Shown: one piece after another, positions 12,501 to 24,052 of the stretch | Numbering within the stretch: the stretch's first letter is position 1 | Layout: every line of letters begins with the position of its first letter | Assembly: GCA_028386065.3 (NCBI GenBank) | Contig: JAKUCV010000237.1 | Location: forward strand, 2,661 to 66,660 | Direction: 5' to 3' | DNA: 64,000 nt | Source: Turnera subulata | Lineage: Eukaryota; Streptophyta; Magnoliopsida; Malpighiales; Passifloraceae | Position numbers and translations under genes: made by a program | The notes under the pieces: generated by a model | Told to the model about the DNA's origin: nothing | Databases searched by the model: none | Seen by the model: the letters and a program-made list of their open reading frames with translations, nothing else

Positions 12501-15500
12501 TTGTAACCATCTGGACCCGGTGCTTTATTGGCACCAAGAGAGAACATGGCAGCCTTAACTTCTGCAGGAGAAACATCAGCAACCAACATTACACTTTGAG
12601 AAGCAGAAACTTTACGCTGAAGAAGACTTTGAAAATAGGATACTGATCCACTTGAGACACTGGAATTTGCATTGCCTAAGAAATTAGCATAAAAGCACAC
12701 TATAGAATGTGCTATTTGCGTAGGATCAGTAAGCATAGTTCCGTCAGGAGATTGTAAAATTCGAATGCTGTTTTTTGCTTTCCTGGCTTTAACAATACTA
12801 TGGAAAAACCGAGTGTTAGAGTCTCCACAAGAAAGCCATTTTACACGGGATTTCTGCCTCAAGAAGGATTCCTCAGCTCTTCTAAGGTCTGCCAAAGCAG
12901 AAATAAGACTCTGTTCAGCAAGCATTAAATCATTAGCTGATGGAGTAGCAAAGAGTTGATATTGAATAGAATGAAGTTCCTTCTCAAGTAAAGATATTCT
13001 TGAAGTAAGATCACTATATTCCTGACAATGCAACTTCTTCAATTCAAGTTTGAGTAATTTCAGTTTCTGCCATATTTGGAACATCAAATATCCATCAACC
13101 CGGAGACTCCAAGTAGCCGACACTAAAGAAAGGAAGTTTGGATGCTTTAACCAATGGTTGCAGAATTTAAAAGGCTTAGGTCCTTGGTAAATGGGGTTAG
13201 AGGTAATAAGAGAAATGGGGCAATGGTCAGAGATATCAGGGCTGGGGAAGGCGACTGCACTATTGGGAAACACAGTGAACCATGCAGCATTAACAAGGAA
13301 CCGATCAAGCTTACGGTAAACAGGATTGTCTAGTTGTCGATTAGACCAAGTGTAAAAAGACCCTGTGTAAGGATGATCGAAAAGACCATGAGATGCCAAA
13401 CAATCAGCAAATTGAGTGATTTCAGAGGTAAGATAGGTAGTAGATGAGGTGGATTCAATAGCACGGAGGATAATATTAAAGTCTCCGAGAAGACACCAGG
13501 GAGAATCTCCAATATTAGCTGCAAATCTGCCAATGGAAGGATATAAGGAAGAAGCCCGAACTGCTGGAGAATTAGCAGCATAAACAAAAGTGGCATAACA
13601 TGAAAGCTGCTCACGTAGACAACGAACAGAGCAGTGAATGACTTGGTCAGAAACCTCCAAAATAGAGACATCAAGCCAGTCAGACCAAAGTAACCATATA
13701 CGACCCAACCTTGCATAGTTGTAGTTGTGAGCAAAATTCCAAGTTGGAAAGAAATCTTTTCGAACTTCTGTAACATTAGCTTGCTGAATCTTCGTTTCCA
13801 CTAGGCAAACCAGATCAACAGAGAAAGTAAGGATACGCTGCAAAATACTCTTACGTTTAGAGGGATCATTTATCCCTCTCACATTCCAAAGCAGCCACTT
13901 CATCAGGTAGGTAGAAAAGGAGGGGCACTAGACTCACAAGGAGAAGGTTCAGAGGTAGCCTTATGTTTAGGTGCTTTCCCTCTACCCCGTTTATTCTTAG
14001 TGCCTGCATTTAATTTCTGGACAGCAACAGAAACACCGGCAGCAGCAGCCCTTGTCTTCTTTGGACTGGATACAGGAGGTTCGGTTGGGCCTAATGGCAC
14101 TACCAAATCATTAGAAATAGGCACTGATACTGAGGTGTAACTCGAAGGCACCGGCAAAGCATCTGTAACAGGAGCAAGTTCAACAGAAGTAGTAGAAAGA
14201 ACAGGGTGGGACTCTGCAGCCGACATAGGCATCAAAGAAGGCATAGCAACAGAATTACAATTCACAGTAGAGGAAGGATTAGCATCCACAGAAGGAACAG
14301 ATGTCACAGTTGGAACAGATGTCACAGCTGAAACAGATGTCACAGCTGGATCAGATTTGACAATTGGAGCGCTAGTTTTGGGAATCCAGTGAGTAGTATA
14401 CTTTTTTGTAGGACAAGCAAAGTGATAATGACCCCATTGATGACACAATTCGCAAAGTTTTGGTTGCCAAGAATAGGAGACATCAATTGTGTGAGTACAA
14501 TCATCAATCGCAATAACCAGTTCATGAAGAAGAGGCTTGGAGTAGTCAACCTCAACGCACACACTCACGCGTTCCGAAAATAGCAGAGAACAATCTTGGG
14601 TCATATGAAGTGGTTTCCCAATTGCACTAGCTAAGTAGCTTAATCCCTCTTTGGTCAACAATTCAAGAGGAACCCTCTGCAATTGAACCCATACTGGAAT
14701 AGCTGAACTAGTAAAATCAACTGGTTGAATATCAGATTTCCATTGGCGAAAAAGCAGAGGAATACCTCCAATATGCCAGGGGCCACCATGTAGGGCATGT
14801 ATCAAGGAGGTTTCATTGGGAAATTGAAAGAGAAAGAGACATGTCTTGTATGCAGACACTCCACTCAACTTTGACAGCTCACACTTGCTTTTCCTAAGAT
14901 TCCTCATAATAGCACAGCACTTAATGGAAACACACTACAACTCAGATAACATATTAAACTAACAAATGCAATAATGAAAGAACAACCACTTGCATATTCA
15001 AATCCTTCTAGAAACTGAATGTGATGGTGGAGCCAAAAGAAAACTGCTGCTGCAAATTACTGCAGCTTGTTCATATTTCCAACATAAGCAAGTAGGGGGA
15101 TTTGAACAAATACATTGGCCATAGAGTGATCAGTACCTGAAGAAACTCCAAATACCACGGCGAATAATCTCGAGACAGGAAATTATGGTTGTTACTTCCA
15201 CCTTATGAAGACTGTGCAGTTTAAATGCCAATACCAGTTGCGCCCAAGTAAATCTCAGAATTACATTTAAGACCTGTTATAAAGACCTCGAATAAAATGG
15301 CTGGGAAAACACACTATGATAGTGAAAAAGAATCTTTTTCAGGGATTTAACATTACCATAGCAGCAAAGTAGACGCTTTTGTGAGAAACCACAAGTTTGT
15401 CTCTCAGGAAAGGATTCTTTGATCTCCTCCGCAGAAGCCCCCAGTCCACCACAATATCCCAATATGTATTCACTACTGCAGCAACAACTGAGCTCATCAT

Positions 15501-18500
15501 AGCAAAAACCATCCAGGTCTTTCCCTTCTTTAGTTCACTAGTGGTTCTAGCTAGAACCGCCACAATTGTTGTGAAGTATTTTAAACCATTGTATCCATGT
15601 ATTGCGTCTTTGTCGTCACACAATCGACGTAGACACTACAATAACACACAATATCTGTCAGAGCAGTCCAATAGCAAGTGCTCTTCTAAGATTGTCACTT
15701 CATACTGGGATTTGATTGATGTATGAAAAGCAGTAGGGCCTTAGTTCGACAAACATTGTGAATTTACGATGTAATTAACAAAGTGGATGTGCAGCACATC
15801 CGACAAATCATTGTCAAGTTTTGCATACTCATACGACCACAGAGTAGCACTTTCTACTTTAGGAGTTAGGGGCATGATGCAGACATATGAAGGAAAATGA
15901 TGGTTGTTCAAGCCAAGAACAATTAAATACTGGATTGCATGGTTTCCCAAGATAATTTTTCAGTGATGGAAGCGACAAATAACTTCATCAAAATGCAGAA
16001 ATTCAATGTATACAAGGACTGTTTCTAGTGTGTAATGCTACAAGAGGAACCGGCGAGCTCAGCCTGAGTAATTGGTAGCTGCCCCCTTCCCCAATAAGAC
16101 TTGGATTTGAATCCTATCCACAGGGAAATTTTGTTCTCATCCTAAGTAACTGCCCAAATAATTTCAAATGACCAGCAGAAAAGAGTAACTGAAAGCGACA
16201 GTCAATTAGTCATACAAATAAAAACTTCTGTCAAATTAATCCTCAAGAAGAAAAAGAAACTGGCAATCAAATTTGTAAGGTACAAAACCAAAGAGGTGAA
16301 AAGGCTAAGCAAAGACCTGAAGAAAGCGGAGCCAGTATGGTATGATAGCAACTATAAAATAGAATACAGTATAGACACCGTGACTGTGGCATTTGTTCTG
16401 CCTCCTAGAGTATTCACCCATACCATAGTAGCAAATATACAACTCGAGACTCCTTATAGCCTGGACCTGAGAGGTCAAACAGCAATACATAGAACCAATA
16501 TAAGTCTGAAAGTTTTCTGTGTTAGTTTAGAAGAAGTGTTTTCTTCCCCTTATTGTTATGTGCATGGGTGAGGTGCCCACCTGGCTGGTAAGGTGGTCTG
16601 CCAAGAAAAAATCTGCAAGTGTTACCTGCAAATGCAGAATGGGAGGGAGTGAAGTTTTGTTTTTCTACTAGTTATACCATCTACATATGAAGGAAGATCT
16701 TAACAGTTTCAATGTGATTACCTTGTACATTGGTGCACAAATACAGCGAAACAGACACCGAATAAAGAAGAAACGACTAGAACGATAAACGATGTTGAAA
16801 GGGCAGAAAAGTATGACGAGAGCCACCTGGGTACGAAAATCCAAGTACATATTTATAAAAGAGTACCACACAAAGTGAAGTAATGATGCACTGCAAATAA
16901 TGATAATATACATAACAGCAGTTAGTCTCATAGAGATTAGAGAAGACTAGAAACTTTCAGAATCTTACTGCAACCAAGGCCAAAGGAACCAGTTCAGTGA
17001 TTGTTTTGTAATTTGAAGCCTTTGACCCCAAGTCCAAGTGCAGAGTTGCAAGAAAACTTGCTAGCGAAAGCACAGCAAGACCATTGCTTAGGAGGAAAAC
17101 TTCTGCGTGACCCAGCTCAGTTCCACGCTTGAAACTAAATATAAATGGATAATTGACCCGATAACGCCTCCAGAAATATATGTTTGCCGAGTACATGTAC
17201 ATTGACAAAACTATATATGCAAATAAACTGCCAGGAAAGTAAAATTGAATTGAGCAAAAAGGAAATCTTTACAGATATATATTGGGATACTTTAACTGAT
17301 ACGTTAGAATTTAAGATAATAGGAAGGACTTAAAAAAGGTCCTTGGTTGGTTTCCTCTTGCCTGTAAAGCGGGAAGATGTTGACAACATATGAGGCACCA
17401 TCTGTCTTGTCCATTAATTTTTTAGCTTGTATTCTCAAGACGACAGCAACCAGTAGTGCGATTGAACAACCTGAAAAGAATCCTGATGATGATAACAAAA
17501 CGAAATTCGGAAAGAGTTAATAGAGGTCATAGTTCTCTTTGGTTGGCGTAGCAAATCCATTACAAATGCAATGCCATCTGGGTAAATGGGTTTTAGTAGA
17601 CTAACATCTGCACATTATTCAACTTTACATGCCTGAAAAAAATGTTACACTGTGCTTTTCTCGCTTGGATTTTGGCCTCAATGACTTCATACCCTTCCTT
17701 CGATTTGAGTTTGAAAAATGCTTGATGAAGGTGGCCTCAACCTTTTCAAGAAGAACACTAACCTGAAATAATAGACTTAGTCTCAACTAATAGGTTTCTA
17801 ACTACAAGGGAAAATTGCAAGGCAAAACTATTTTTTCTTATGGATCAAAATGGCTGTTGGAGTGAAGTCTAGATACTTCAAAAAGGCTTTATTCAGTAAT
17901 AAGGTGCATAAGGTTTGAGGTTTGAAGTTTCAAATTTTACCAAGCACAGAACGAATGCATTCACTACCTCGTCTGCAACCATGAGGAAACAGAACATAGT
18001 CCAGTGTTAGAGCCTTTTTCTTTCCACTCTAGTCAATCCTGTTCTTGTTACATTATTTTCAAAAGACTTATTGTTGAGGCTACACCTTATTAAACTTCAG
18101 ATTTTATTTATTACTCTTCACAATCCAAAATGCATGTTTCCTATGATTCACTGCGCACATAGGTAATACAGCTAAACTGAATACAACCCAATTGCATGGG
18201 CTTTAATTTTGCCAAATAGGCAGTAGTGAATGAAAAGTTAGTTCCAGGGGCTGCTAAAACATCAAAATCAGAAGACCATAAAAGTAAAGAGAATCAGCCG
18301 CCAATGCTACAGGATAAGCATCATGTTAGATGACACCAGTGCCACAATAGGGACAACTCTTATATCAGTTCTCGAAAATGCTAATATAGATGGGACTGGT
18401 TAAAGGATGGAACTCCAGCATCATTGATCTTGAAACACAAAAACGAACAAAAAATTTACCTCGTCAGAGCTCCCAATGCATGAATCATCTACTATTTTCA

Positions 18501-19538
18501 TGTATGATCTGGATGCTCTCCTTGAGGTGATCTATGTTTGCACAGAATCGCAGATAAGTCCACATTCTTATTACAATAATATGATTTTAAAAGTGGTGCA
18601 ACCTCTGCATTTGAAACAATACATTGGCTGAAGAAATGTCTGACCTTTTCATACTTTTTCATGATCTTGGAAAATGCTGCCAGGTTCATATAACTGGTTC
18701 AGCCATTTGCAAAGCAATAATCAGCAAATAATTCAATAAGATGAGTGGAGAGAACTTCCTTTTGAAAATGTAGCTTACGAAGATCCATTGCATCTATTAC
18801 CTGTAATGTTTCAGATGATGCAGCTTCTGGTAGAATTCAATGAACACGTTTTTCAATCTCTCTTCAACTTTCCTCAATTCCTCTTTGTTGAAGCTCAGAT
18901 CCTCTTTATTGGAATCCTTAAAGATCCCCTTTATGGTCGATAAAGGCGATTCAATAGTATTATTTATCTTCACATGATCAAGAATTTTCATTGGATCTTC
19001 TTTGTATTCGTTAACGTTGTCTGCTTCTTGGGAAGCACCACCAGAGTTGTTGGTATGAGCTTCATTAATATCTGGACCACAAATAGGCTCCTCTCTGTCA
19101 AAATCCCTTAATCATATCCAATACAAAGGAAATTCTACTAGCTCCGTCTCTGCACATTGTCTTGTAAAAGTAACCTTAAGGTGACTTGAATTGGGGATGA
19201 AAAGAAAGAGAGACATCTTTTTATGCTATTTTCTTTAAAAGCTAAATAAGAGACACATCTTTATGATTAAGATAAAGAGTAGCAAGCAGCAATGCTCTGA
19301 GTACCTGCAGATTCCTGTGGCTGGCAATCATTGCTTGACACAGCTCCGAGTTCGACATGGGCATGCCCCATTCCTGAACAGATTGAAGCTAATACTGAAA
19401 TAAGAATAGGAAGTGAACCGTCCCAGAAGGAAACCATCTGACTGTAAAGATTTAAAGACGATTTTCATTTTCATTCTATGGCCATTTTAAACTCCTCTGC
19501 TACCTGTAAATTTGAAAATGCTTATCATAGTTTTTTTT

Positions 19539-19586
<48 letters not shown>

Positions 19587-20601
19587 CAGCTAAATTTTAT
19601 TGATATAAAAATGAGGATTACAACGAAGACCATATATCAAGGATAGCTTTTACATTAGGCTACAAAACCAGAGTTTGCTTGACACCTGATTTGGCTTATC
19701 ATAGTTATATGGAACAATAATCTTTCATCCAATATTACAATAATCTGAATATCAAGCAGCACTAGATGCAGGAGAGGTACCCTAACACTTAATCTTGTGG
19801 GTAATTTTAGATTCTTTTCTGCAACTGATATCATGACATCTTATGTCTTTAACTTGCATCTTCTGAGCAATCATTGAGATCTACTTCTATCTTTATCTTG
19901 CTTGATTGTATTCTTCCCCTTTACTTTTATGGATTTATACATAAATGAATGCCAGAGCCAATTTTTCCATCTCAATTCAAAAATTGCAATGCAGCGTTTA
20001 TATTCAGCTGACCTGAGGTTCTATGGCTGCTCTGGCTAGTGCTTCCCAACATGTTTTCAGATGCAGCATCGGTTGAGGAACTTGTTCTTGAATTAGAGTC
20101 GCCAAAATGATCAGGTGCTACAACCTTGATCCGCAATGCTGTCAAGGCTTCCATTTGTTTTGTGAGCTGAGATGCTTCATGGATCATCTCCTCTGTCTTG
20201 TCCTTGTAAAATGTGTTAACTTTGTTGAGCTCCTGATCAAGTTTGTTGAAGAACACCATTTCTATCTCCCCACCCGATTCAGATCGCTTAAGGAAATCAG
20301 TCTTGTAACGCTGCTGCTGCTGCTTTGTAGAACCATCTTCAGGAGGAGAAATTTTGACATCTATCACTTGTTCCTCAACATCCCTTCCACTCTGGCGATC
20401 ACGAGGTGGTGGTAACCCTAGTCCACTGAAGGCTGTATTCAGAGATAGCCTCTGCTGTAATGCTCTTAATGGCGTCGGGGGTTGCCTGCTTTGCTTGTAC
20501 TGCAAGATTTCTCGTAATATTCTTTTGAGGCCATTGTAATCCACATAAGCTTCTGTCCACTCGGGCACCTTTTGTTTCTTGAACTCTTTACCGAATTTCA
20601 T
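9582..20601 (-). CDS. PHO1: PHO1-type SPX-EXS phosphate exporter (14 exons, 799 aa)
   Basis: PHO1 family proteins export phosphate from cells, notably into xylem, and act in Golgi/endosomal and plasma membranes; SPX domains sense inositol pyrophosphates. Exons, 5' to 3' on the minus strand: 20601-20013, 19373-19305, 19092-18801, 18693-18645, 18531-18460, 17762-17633, 17482-17362, 17227-16969, 16826-16722, 16625-16581, 16466-16317, 15635-15357, 15273-15137, 9684-9582. They sum to 2400 nt with phase kept at every join. The start [15 protein letters not shown] is the canonical SPX N-terminus, and the SPX domain runs through exon 4 ([11 protein letters not shown]). Membrane segments begin in exon 7 ([16 protein letters not shown]). 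The EXS domain spans exons 9-14 ([26 protein letters not shown]) and ends in an acidic tail. Introns 6 and 7 appear to use GC donors. The last intron (~5.4 kb) holds a LINE. Which PHO1 paralogue this is (PHO1 or PHO1;H type) is not resolved. Confidence 0.93.
10149..10170. other. Assembly gap (22 N)
   Basis: The gap lies exactly where the poly(A) tail and 3' target duplication of the intronic LINE should be. It is preceded by two copies of the palindrome AACATCGATGTT within ~30 bases. A homopolymer tail or a collapsed repeat probably broke the assembly here. Confidence 0.9.
10253..13903 (-). CDS. LINE ORF2: endonuclease-reverse transcriptase, 1216 aa
   Basis: The protein nicks target DNA and reverse transcribes the element RNA. 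The N-terminus, [17 protein letters not shown], starts an APE-type endonuclease with LVETK, GDFNI and SDHCPI motifs over the first ~230 residues. The reverse transcriptase follows, with [47 protein letters not shown] and the catalytic FADD box. The C-terminal third has the zf-RVT region ([11 protein letters not shown] ... [18 protein letters not shown]). No RNase H domain follows, unlike the LINE at 37265-43549. The frame is full length and uninterrupted. The start is fixed by a TGATG overlap with the ORF1 stop. Confidence 0.93.
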   Translation of the reverse strand: MKWLLWNVRGINDPSKRKSILQRILTFSVDLVCLVETKIQQANVTEVRKDFFPTWNFAHNYNYARLGRIWLLWSDWLDVSILEVSDQVIHCSVRCLREQLSCYATFVYAANSPAVRASSLYPSIGRFAANIGDSPWCLLGDFNIILRAIESTSSTTYLTSEITQFADCLASHGLFDHPYTGSFYTWSNRQLDNPVYRKLDRFLVNAAWFTVFPNSAVAFPSPDISDHCPISLITSNPIYQGPKPFKFCNHWLKHPNFLSLVSATWSLRVDGYLMFQIWQKLKLLKLELKKLHCQEYSDLTSRISLLEKELHSIQYQLFATPSANDLMLAEQSLISALADLRRAEESFLRQKSRVKWLSCGDSNTRFFHSIVKARKAKNSIRILQSPDGTMLTDPTQIAHSIVCFYANFLGNANSSVSSGSVSYFQSLLQRKVSASQSVMLVADVSPAEVKAAMFSLGANKAPGPDGYNMEFFKAAWPIIGNDVTLAIQEFFRTGKMLKGVNSTIISLIPKIPNAQKVTDFRPIACCSTMYKCISKILANRLQKCLPDLISSNQTAFISGRRIVDNVLLAHEVVHNYHRLGLTCRCTMKIDLMKAFDSVDWIFLLNVLTAMGFPSRFVEWLRVCFTTTMFSISINGSLCGYFKGGKGMRQGDPLSPYLFVISMEILSCLINQAASSHRLPYHPRCSKVALSHLCFADDLMIFSDGSLQSAEAITQILNQFYMLSGLKFNPSKSEVFFAGVPDHQQQQFIQHCGFKQGILPVRYLGVPLISGKLTYQNCKPLVDKILARIHSWSAKLLSFAGKIQLVISVLFSVQNYWANIFILPSRVLKAIEQQCAKFLWAAGSSNTHKAKVSWSNLSLPKQEGGLGVRKLKDWNTACVARNLWHLLLQAGSLWVAWIHAYYLKQHSLWSLQIPADCSWSFRKILKLRAQFNTAFCHVIGNGSNTFFWWDSWLPRGSLSSVITPSLIAGSKIPLHAKVSSIISNTNWRWPSTRLPFLAQIRTEASSIVPTQRPDELYWLLSKSGKFTVKSAWESIRVKHTRVDWFKLIWSAGCIPRHSFIAWLAILDRLTTRSRLQRWGIISTATCLFCPHPDETRDHLYFACPFTAAIWSQLLLLCSVSKPIRDWPSEFQWAKIHLQKKGLKSMLLRVIWGACIYHIWRERNRRHFTHCFRSPDSLIADICTDVKLRFYGLRGLKPRPLSPELQHLCTFWGIKFAV
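13903..14907 (-). CDS. LINE ORF1: DUF4283/zinc-knuckle RNA-binding protein, 334 aa (5' truncated)
   Basis: Plant L1 ORF1 proteins bind the element RNA. The first ~150 residues match the DUF4283 region ([39 protein letters not shown]). They are followed by a CCHC zinc knuckle, [14 protein letters not shown], near residue 155-170. The rest is a Ser/Thr/Val-rich linker with short repeats of the SAVTSVP type and a basic tail. DUF4283 normally has more sequence ahead of it, so the ATG at 14907 is probably internal to the original gene. The stop codon shares one base with the ORF2 start. Confidence 0.85.
   Translation of the reverse strand: MRNLRKSKCELSKLSGVSAYKTCLFLFQFPNETSLIHALHGGPWHIGGIPLLFRQWKSDIQPVDFTSSAIPVWVQLQRVPLELLTKEGLSYLASAIGKPLHMTQDCSLLFSERVSVCVEVDYSKPLLHELVIAIDDCTHTIDVSYSWQPKLCELCHQWGHYHFACPTKKYTTHWIPKTSAPIVKSDPAVTSVSAVTSVPTVTSVPSVDANPSSTVNCNSVAMPSLMPMSAAESHPVLSTTSVELAPVTDALPVPSSYTSVSVPISNDLVVPLGPTEPPVSSPKKTRAAAAGVSVAVQKLNAGTKNKRGRGKAPKHKATSEPSPCESSAPPFLPT
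19533..19693 (-). mobile_element. Short truncated retroposon in PHO1 intron 1
   Basis: A 13-bp direct repeat, GCTTATCATAGTT, occurs at 19520-19532 and 19694-19706. The insert starts on the plus strand with a T run and an (AT)n tract (19544-19582), so its tail is at the left and it lies on the minus strand. The remaining ~110 bases resemble a LINE 3' UTR. It lies in the intron between exons 1 and 2. Confidence 0.75.
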
Positions 20602-20652
20602 CTTACTTCTCTCCGATAATGTAAAGCTGCATGTCCAGTTGTGCTGCTTTTT

Positions 20653-20662
20653 TATATATATA
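20653..20662 (-). promoter_or_regulatory. Likely TATA box of PHO1
   Basis: TATATATAAA on the minus strand lies ~50-60 bp upstream of the PHO1 ATG at 20601, leaving a short leader. An upstream 5' UTR intron with a more distant promoter cannot be excluded. I found no clear PHR1 site (GNATATNC) next to it. Confidence 0.4.
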
Positions 20663-23600
20663 ATATGATGATTGATCCTACTGAAGCATGCAAGAAAAGC
20701 TTGAGTGGGAAAAAGAAACCTTGGCTAGAATTTTGTAAGTTTTTAAACTAGTCAAATTTGTCGATACTGCGTTCCTAGTAGTCCACAAATTAACCAAAGA
20801 CAAAACAGTACAACAATTAACCAAACACAGAACACTACAGCAGTCCCACTAGTATACAACATATCAAACATAATTAGGAACAATACTGTTGTCCGTTCTG
20901 TCTCGTACAGTGTTCCAAACGCTACAGGCAACGTAAACAATCATAGCAATAGAAGAGAAAAAGATGCTTGCTGGTGGCTACTCTATAAACAAACCCAAAT
21001 TGCACAATGGCGCATCATCATATCATAGAAGAAATGTGTCTACTACAAGTACTCTGAACATGCGTCTATCGTACCAAATGGAAAGAACATATGCATCTAT
21101 CCGTATATTAATTCCATGCATTAGTAAAAGAATCAAAAACAAGAGAAAGAACAAATCACTGCAAAACAATACTGGAGAGAAAGGCAGAGTACCTCCTGTA
21201 TTCTTTAGAGAAACAAGTCGAAATGGAGCTGAGCTTTTGAGTGGTTCAATACAAAAATTTGCCACTGCAGCTTTTATTCCTATATATTGTGATTGCATTT
21301 TTCTCTTCCTCCAAGAAGAGGCGTCTTCATTTTTGTAATGTGCAGCACAGAGAGGAGGAGAAAAGCTGTTGTTCTTTTGCTGCTGATATTTGCTACAGTG
21401 TCAGGCTCAAGTGCCAGCTTAACAATCGGGTGGTTTAGACACCAGGGAATGCATTGTGTGATCACACCCTTTATTTAGGCATGTAATCCATGAGAGGTTC
21501 TGACCCATCACTTGCGTGATTTCTGTGAGGAGTAATTAAGCTTCGGTGGACAACAGAGCAGCGTAACAGAGCTCACATTTATTGCATTTTCGGTGATTTC
21601 AGGCTGCTAAATGCAATGATCAACTGGTAAGGCGACACCTGTCCTCCATGGCTTTCTTCGCATGCGAAACGTACGTCCCATGCCACAAAGTGATGATGTG
21701 TTGCCCTCCCCGGGTTGCCTAATGTGACGCAGACACTCAGGTAGGCTCAGGTACGCGTTCTGTAATTGTATCGATAAATGTGCTGCTACGAATACAAAGG
21801 TACCCTCCTTCAATGAAAATGCTCATCATCGGAAAGAGACGAAGTATTGGCAAGTTTGATTTTTTTTTTTTTTTTGGCTGAAATGGCAAGTTTGATTCGA
21901 CTCGTTAAGAAAATGCCTCGAGCTCGATTGAGCTTTAATGTTTGAGCTTGAACTTGAGCTCGATTCATAAACAATAGCTTAAGCACGACTCAACTAAGCT
22001 CATTTTCTTAATTTTGAATCAACTCGATTAAGCTCGACTTGGATATGCATAGTTTTACGCTTATTTAGACTCGATTAAAAGCTCGAGAAGGCTCAGGAGC
22101 ATATTTAGCCGAGTACAAACTAAGCTCGACCTTAATAAAACGGAGACGAGTGGAGTTCACGTTATCATCGAGCTGGTCTCCAATAGATGATGCTCTTGTT
22201 AACACAGATGATGCTCTTGTTTTTACTAATAAAGACCCACAATGAACAGTCTTCCACGGCATAAACTGTGCCCAATACATATTTATCCCCAATACTAGGA
22301 TCTGGAATAGGTGGGCATGTCTACCAAATTAAACAATGCACGGAAATTTTCTTTGATCTTCTGCTATCGCCTATTCCATTTGACCTCATAAAGTGTTCGG
22401 ATTCCAGCTGCTATTTTATCATTTTGTAATCTAACATCTTATGATTGTATTGATTAGCAAGCTAATTTCTGTAAGTAATACAACAGGAGGGTCGAGCTTC
22501 AAAACAACGCTATCTTCTGCTTCCAAAGTCTCAACTAAGATTCAGTCTATACTCTATACTACATACGCCACAAATACCAAAGATTTGAATAGCTAGGATC
22601 AATTGAATATCTTAATTTCGAGAAATCCTACCACACTAGCCACATAATGAGTCCCTGACGGGTCTTTGCTTCACTACTATAAGAAAAGGGGCCAGTCAGG
22701 TTGAAATTGTGAATGTTGCATTTTTGCTCCTGAGTTTGTATGTCAGTCATTTCGATGCCATGAAGAAGACAAACAGGAACCGTGGCCGTTGAATGATTGC
22801 TACTTTTTGCCTTAAAAGTTGGAGTAGTACTTCGCTTTTTTTTTTTTTTTCTTAAAATGAGATACCCAGATTCCAGCACTTTGCAGATGCATCGGTTTGG
22901 AAGATGAATCGACTAATCTGCATCATAAATTTGCTAGGATTTGAAAAAAAAAATAATATAGCAGCATTCTTTTTCTTTTTCCAATGTGCAGGTGTTTTTT
23001 ATTGGGGGAGCCTGCAAGTCAGAAGGGAAAAAATAAAACCTAAGATAGTCATATATGATGTAACAGACGATTTTCATTCAGCTATAATGAAATTGTCAAA
23101 TGGGGTTTTGGACAACCAACTTCACAAACCTTCGGATGAATTCTACAAGAAAAGGGAAACAAGAGTGGATATAATCATATGTTTTCTTCCATTTAAACAT
23201 GTTCGTTTTCTCATCTACCTCTACGACCAACATGCTTGTCATACTTCACATTTTCACAGATCTGTGTATTTCTTATTAATCGAAAATCAACGTTATTCCA
23301 GTCATACACTTCTGCAAGCTCTTTTCTAAACCAACCTCTCTGCCCTAACAATGATGTCTGCACCATTAAAATGGAAGGTTGAATGTAATATGAGCTCGTC
23401 CATTTGAACCCAAGTACAATCAGGCTTCACAGAGACAAGTCAGAAAATAAGTTAGAACCATAGAATTTTGTCTGTTGAGACATCAAGAAGAGAAACGAGT
23501 TCTTCAGCTAGGAAACTCTCTAACGAGGTCTTTGCATTTAAAAAAAAAAAACTCCTAATGAGTGTCTGTTGCAGTTTACTAATCAAAAGAAATTCAAGCC

Positions 23601-24052
23601 AACAGAAAAGATGATCAGAAAACCTCGCACTTCAACAGAAATTTTGCTGCAAAAAGGAATAAGAACAACATTTCACTTTATGAACTAACAGAACATCTCT
23701 TATCCATACGACCAAAGAATTCCATGAATTAAGAATCCACAGAGCACTTGAGACTAGCCACGTTTTGCCAAAAGATGATAATCAATAACAGAAAAGATAA
23801 GAGAATGTCCCATAACAGACTAAAATGAAAAGGAAATAAGGAGCTTATAACCTATCAATTCAATTATTGGCCAAGAGGCTTAAGTGTACATTGATATGAA
23901 GGCCATACAAAACCATAGCACAATTCAATCTACATATTCAACTCAATTCAAATAGCTGACAGTTGCATAAAGATTCAAACATGGAGAAGGGAACCTACAT
24001 ATTCAGCTCTAAACTCGGTCAATGTCAGCAAAAAGCTCATTCTGATTGTTTT
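20663..24052. other. Intergenic DNA between PHO1 and the bL32-like gene
   Basis: No gene is supported here. The 141-aa open frame at 22904-23329 has no recognisable domain and unremarkable composition, so it is not called. A patch at ~21890-22130 is crowded with AGCTCGA/TCGAGCT motifs on both strands and looks like an old dispersed repeat. T runs at 21860 and 22838 may mark further decayed retroposons. Confidence 0.5.
21890..22130. repeat. AGCTCGA-rich dispersed repeat
   Basis: The motifs AGCTCGA, CTCGAGC and GACTCGA recur more than ten times in ~240 bp, in both directions. Such AGCTCGA-rich patches are a common type of old plant dispersed repeat. I see no clear ends or target duplication. 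Confidence 0.4.

Larger units (their letters stand above)
10171..14930 (-). mobile_element. LINE (L1-type) in the last PHO1 intron
   Basis: Two long open frames on the minus strand, ORF1 (14907-13903) and ORF2 (13903-10253), plus a short 3' UTR to 10171, define an L1-type element. It has the same orientation as PHO1 and sits between exons 13 and 14. The left end is hidden by the N gap. The right (5') end lies just beyond 14907 but I could not place it exactly. ORF1 begins inside its DUF4283 domain, so the element is probably 5' truncated. ORF2 is uninterrupted, which suggests a fairly recent insertion. Confidence 0.85.

Noticed and set aside
15741..15950. Open frame between PHO1 exons 11 and 12
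   Set aside because: It lies in an intron of the rebuilt PHO1 gene and does not extend any conserved sequence.
20107..20415. 102-aa plus-strand frame
   Set aside because: Antisense shadow of PHO1 exon 1.
22904..23329. 141-aa open frame
   Set aside because: No recognisable domain, homopolymer Phe run near the start, and AT-rich intergenic context.
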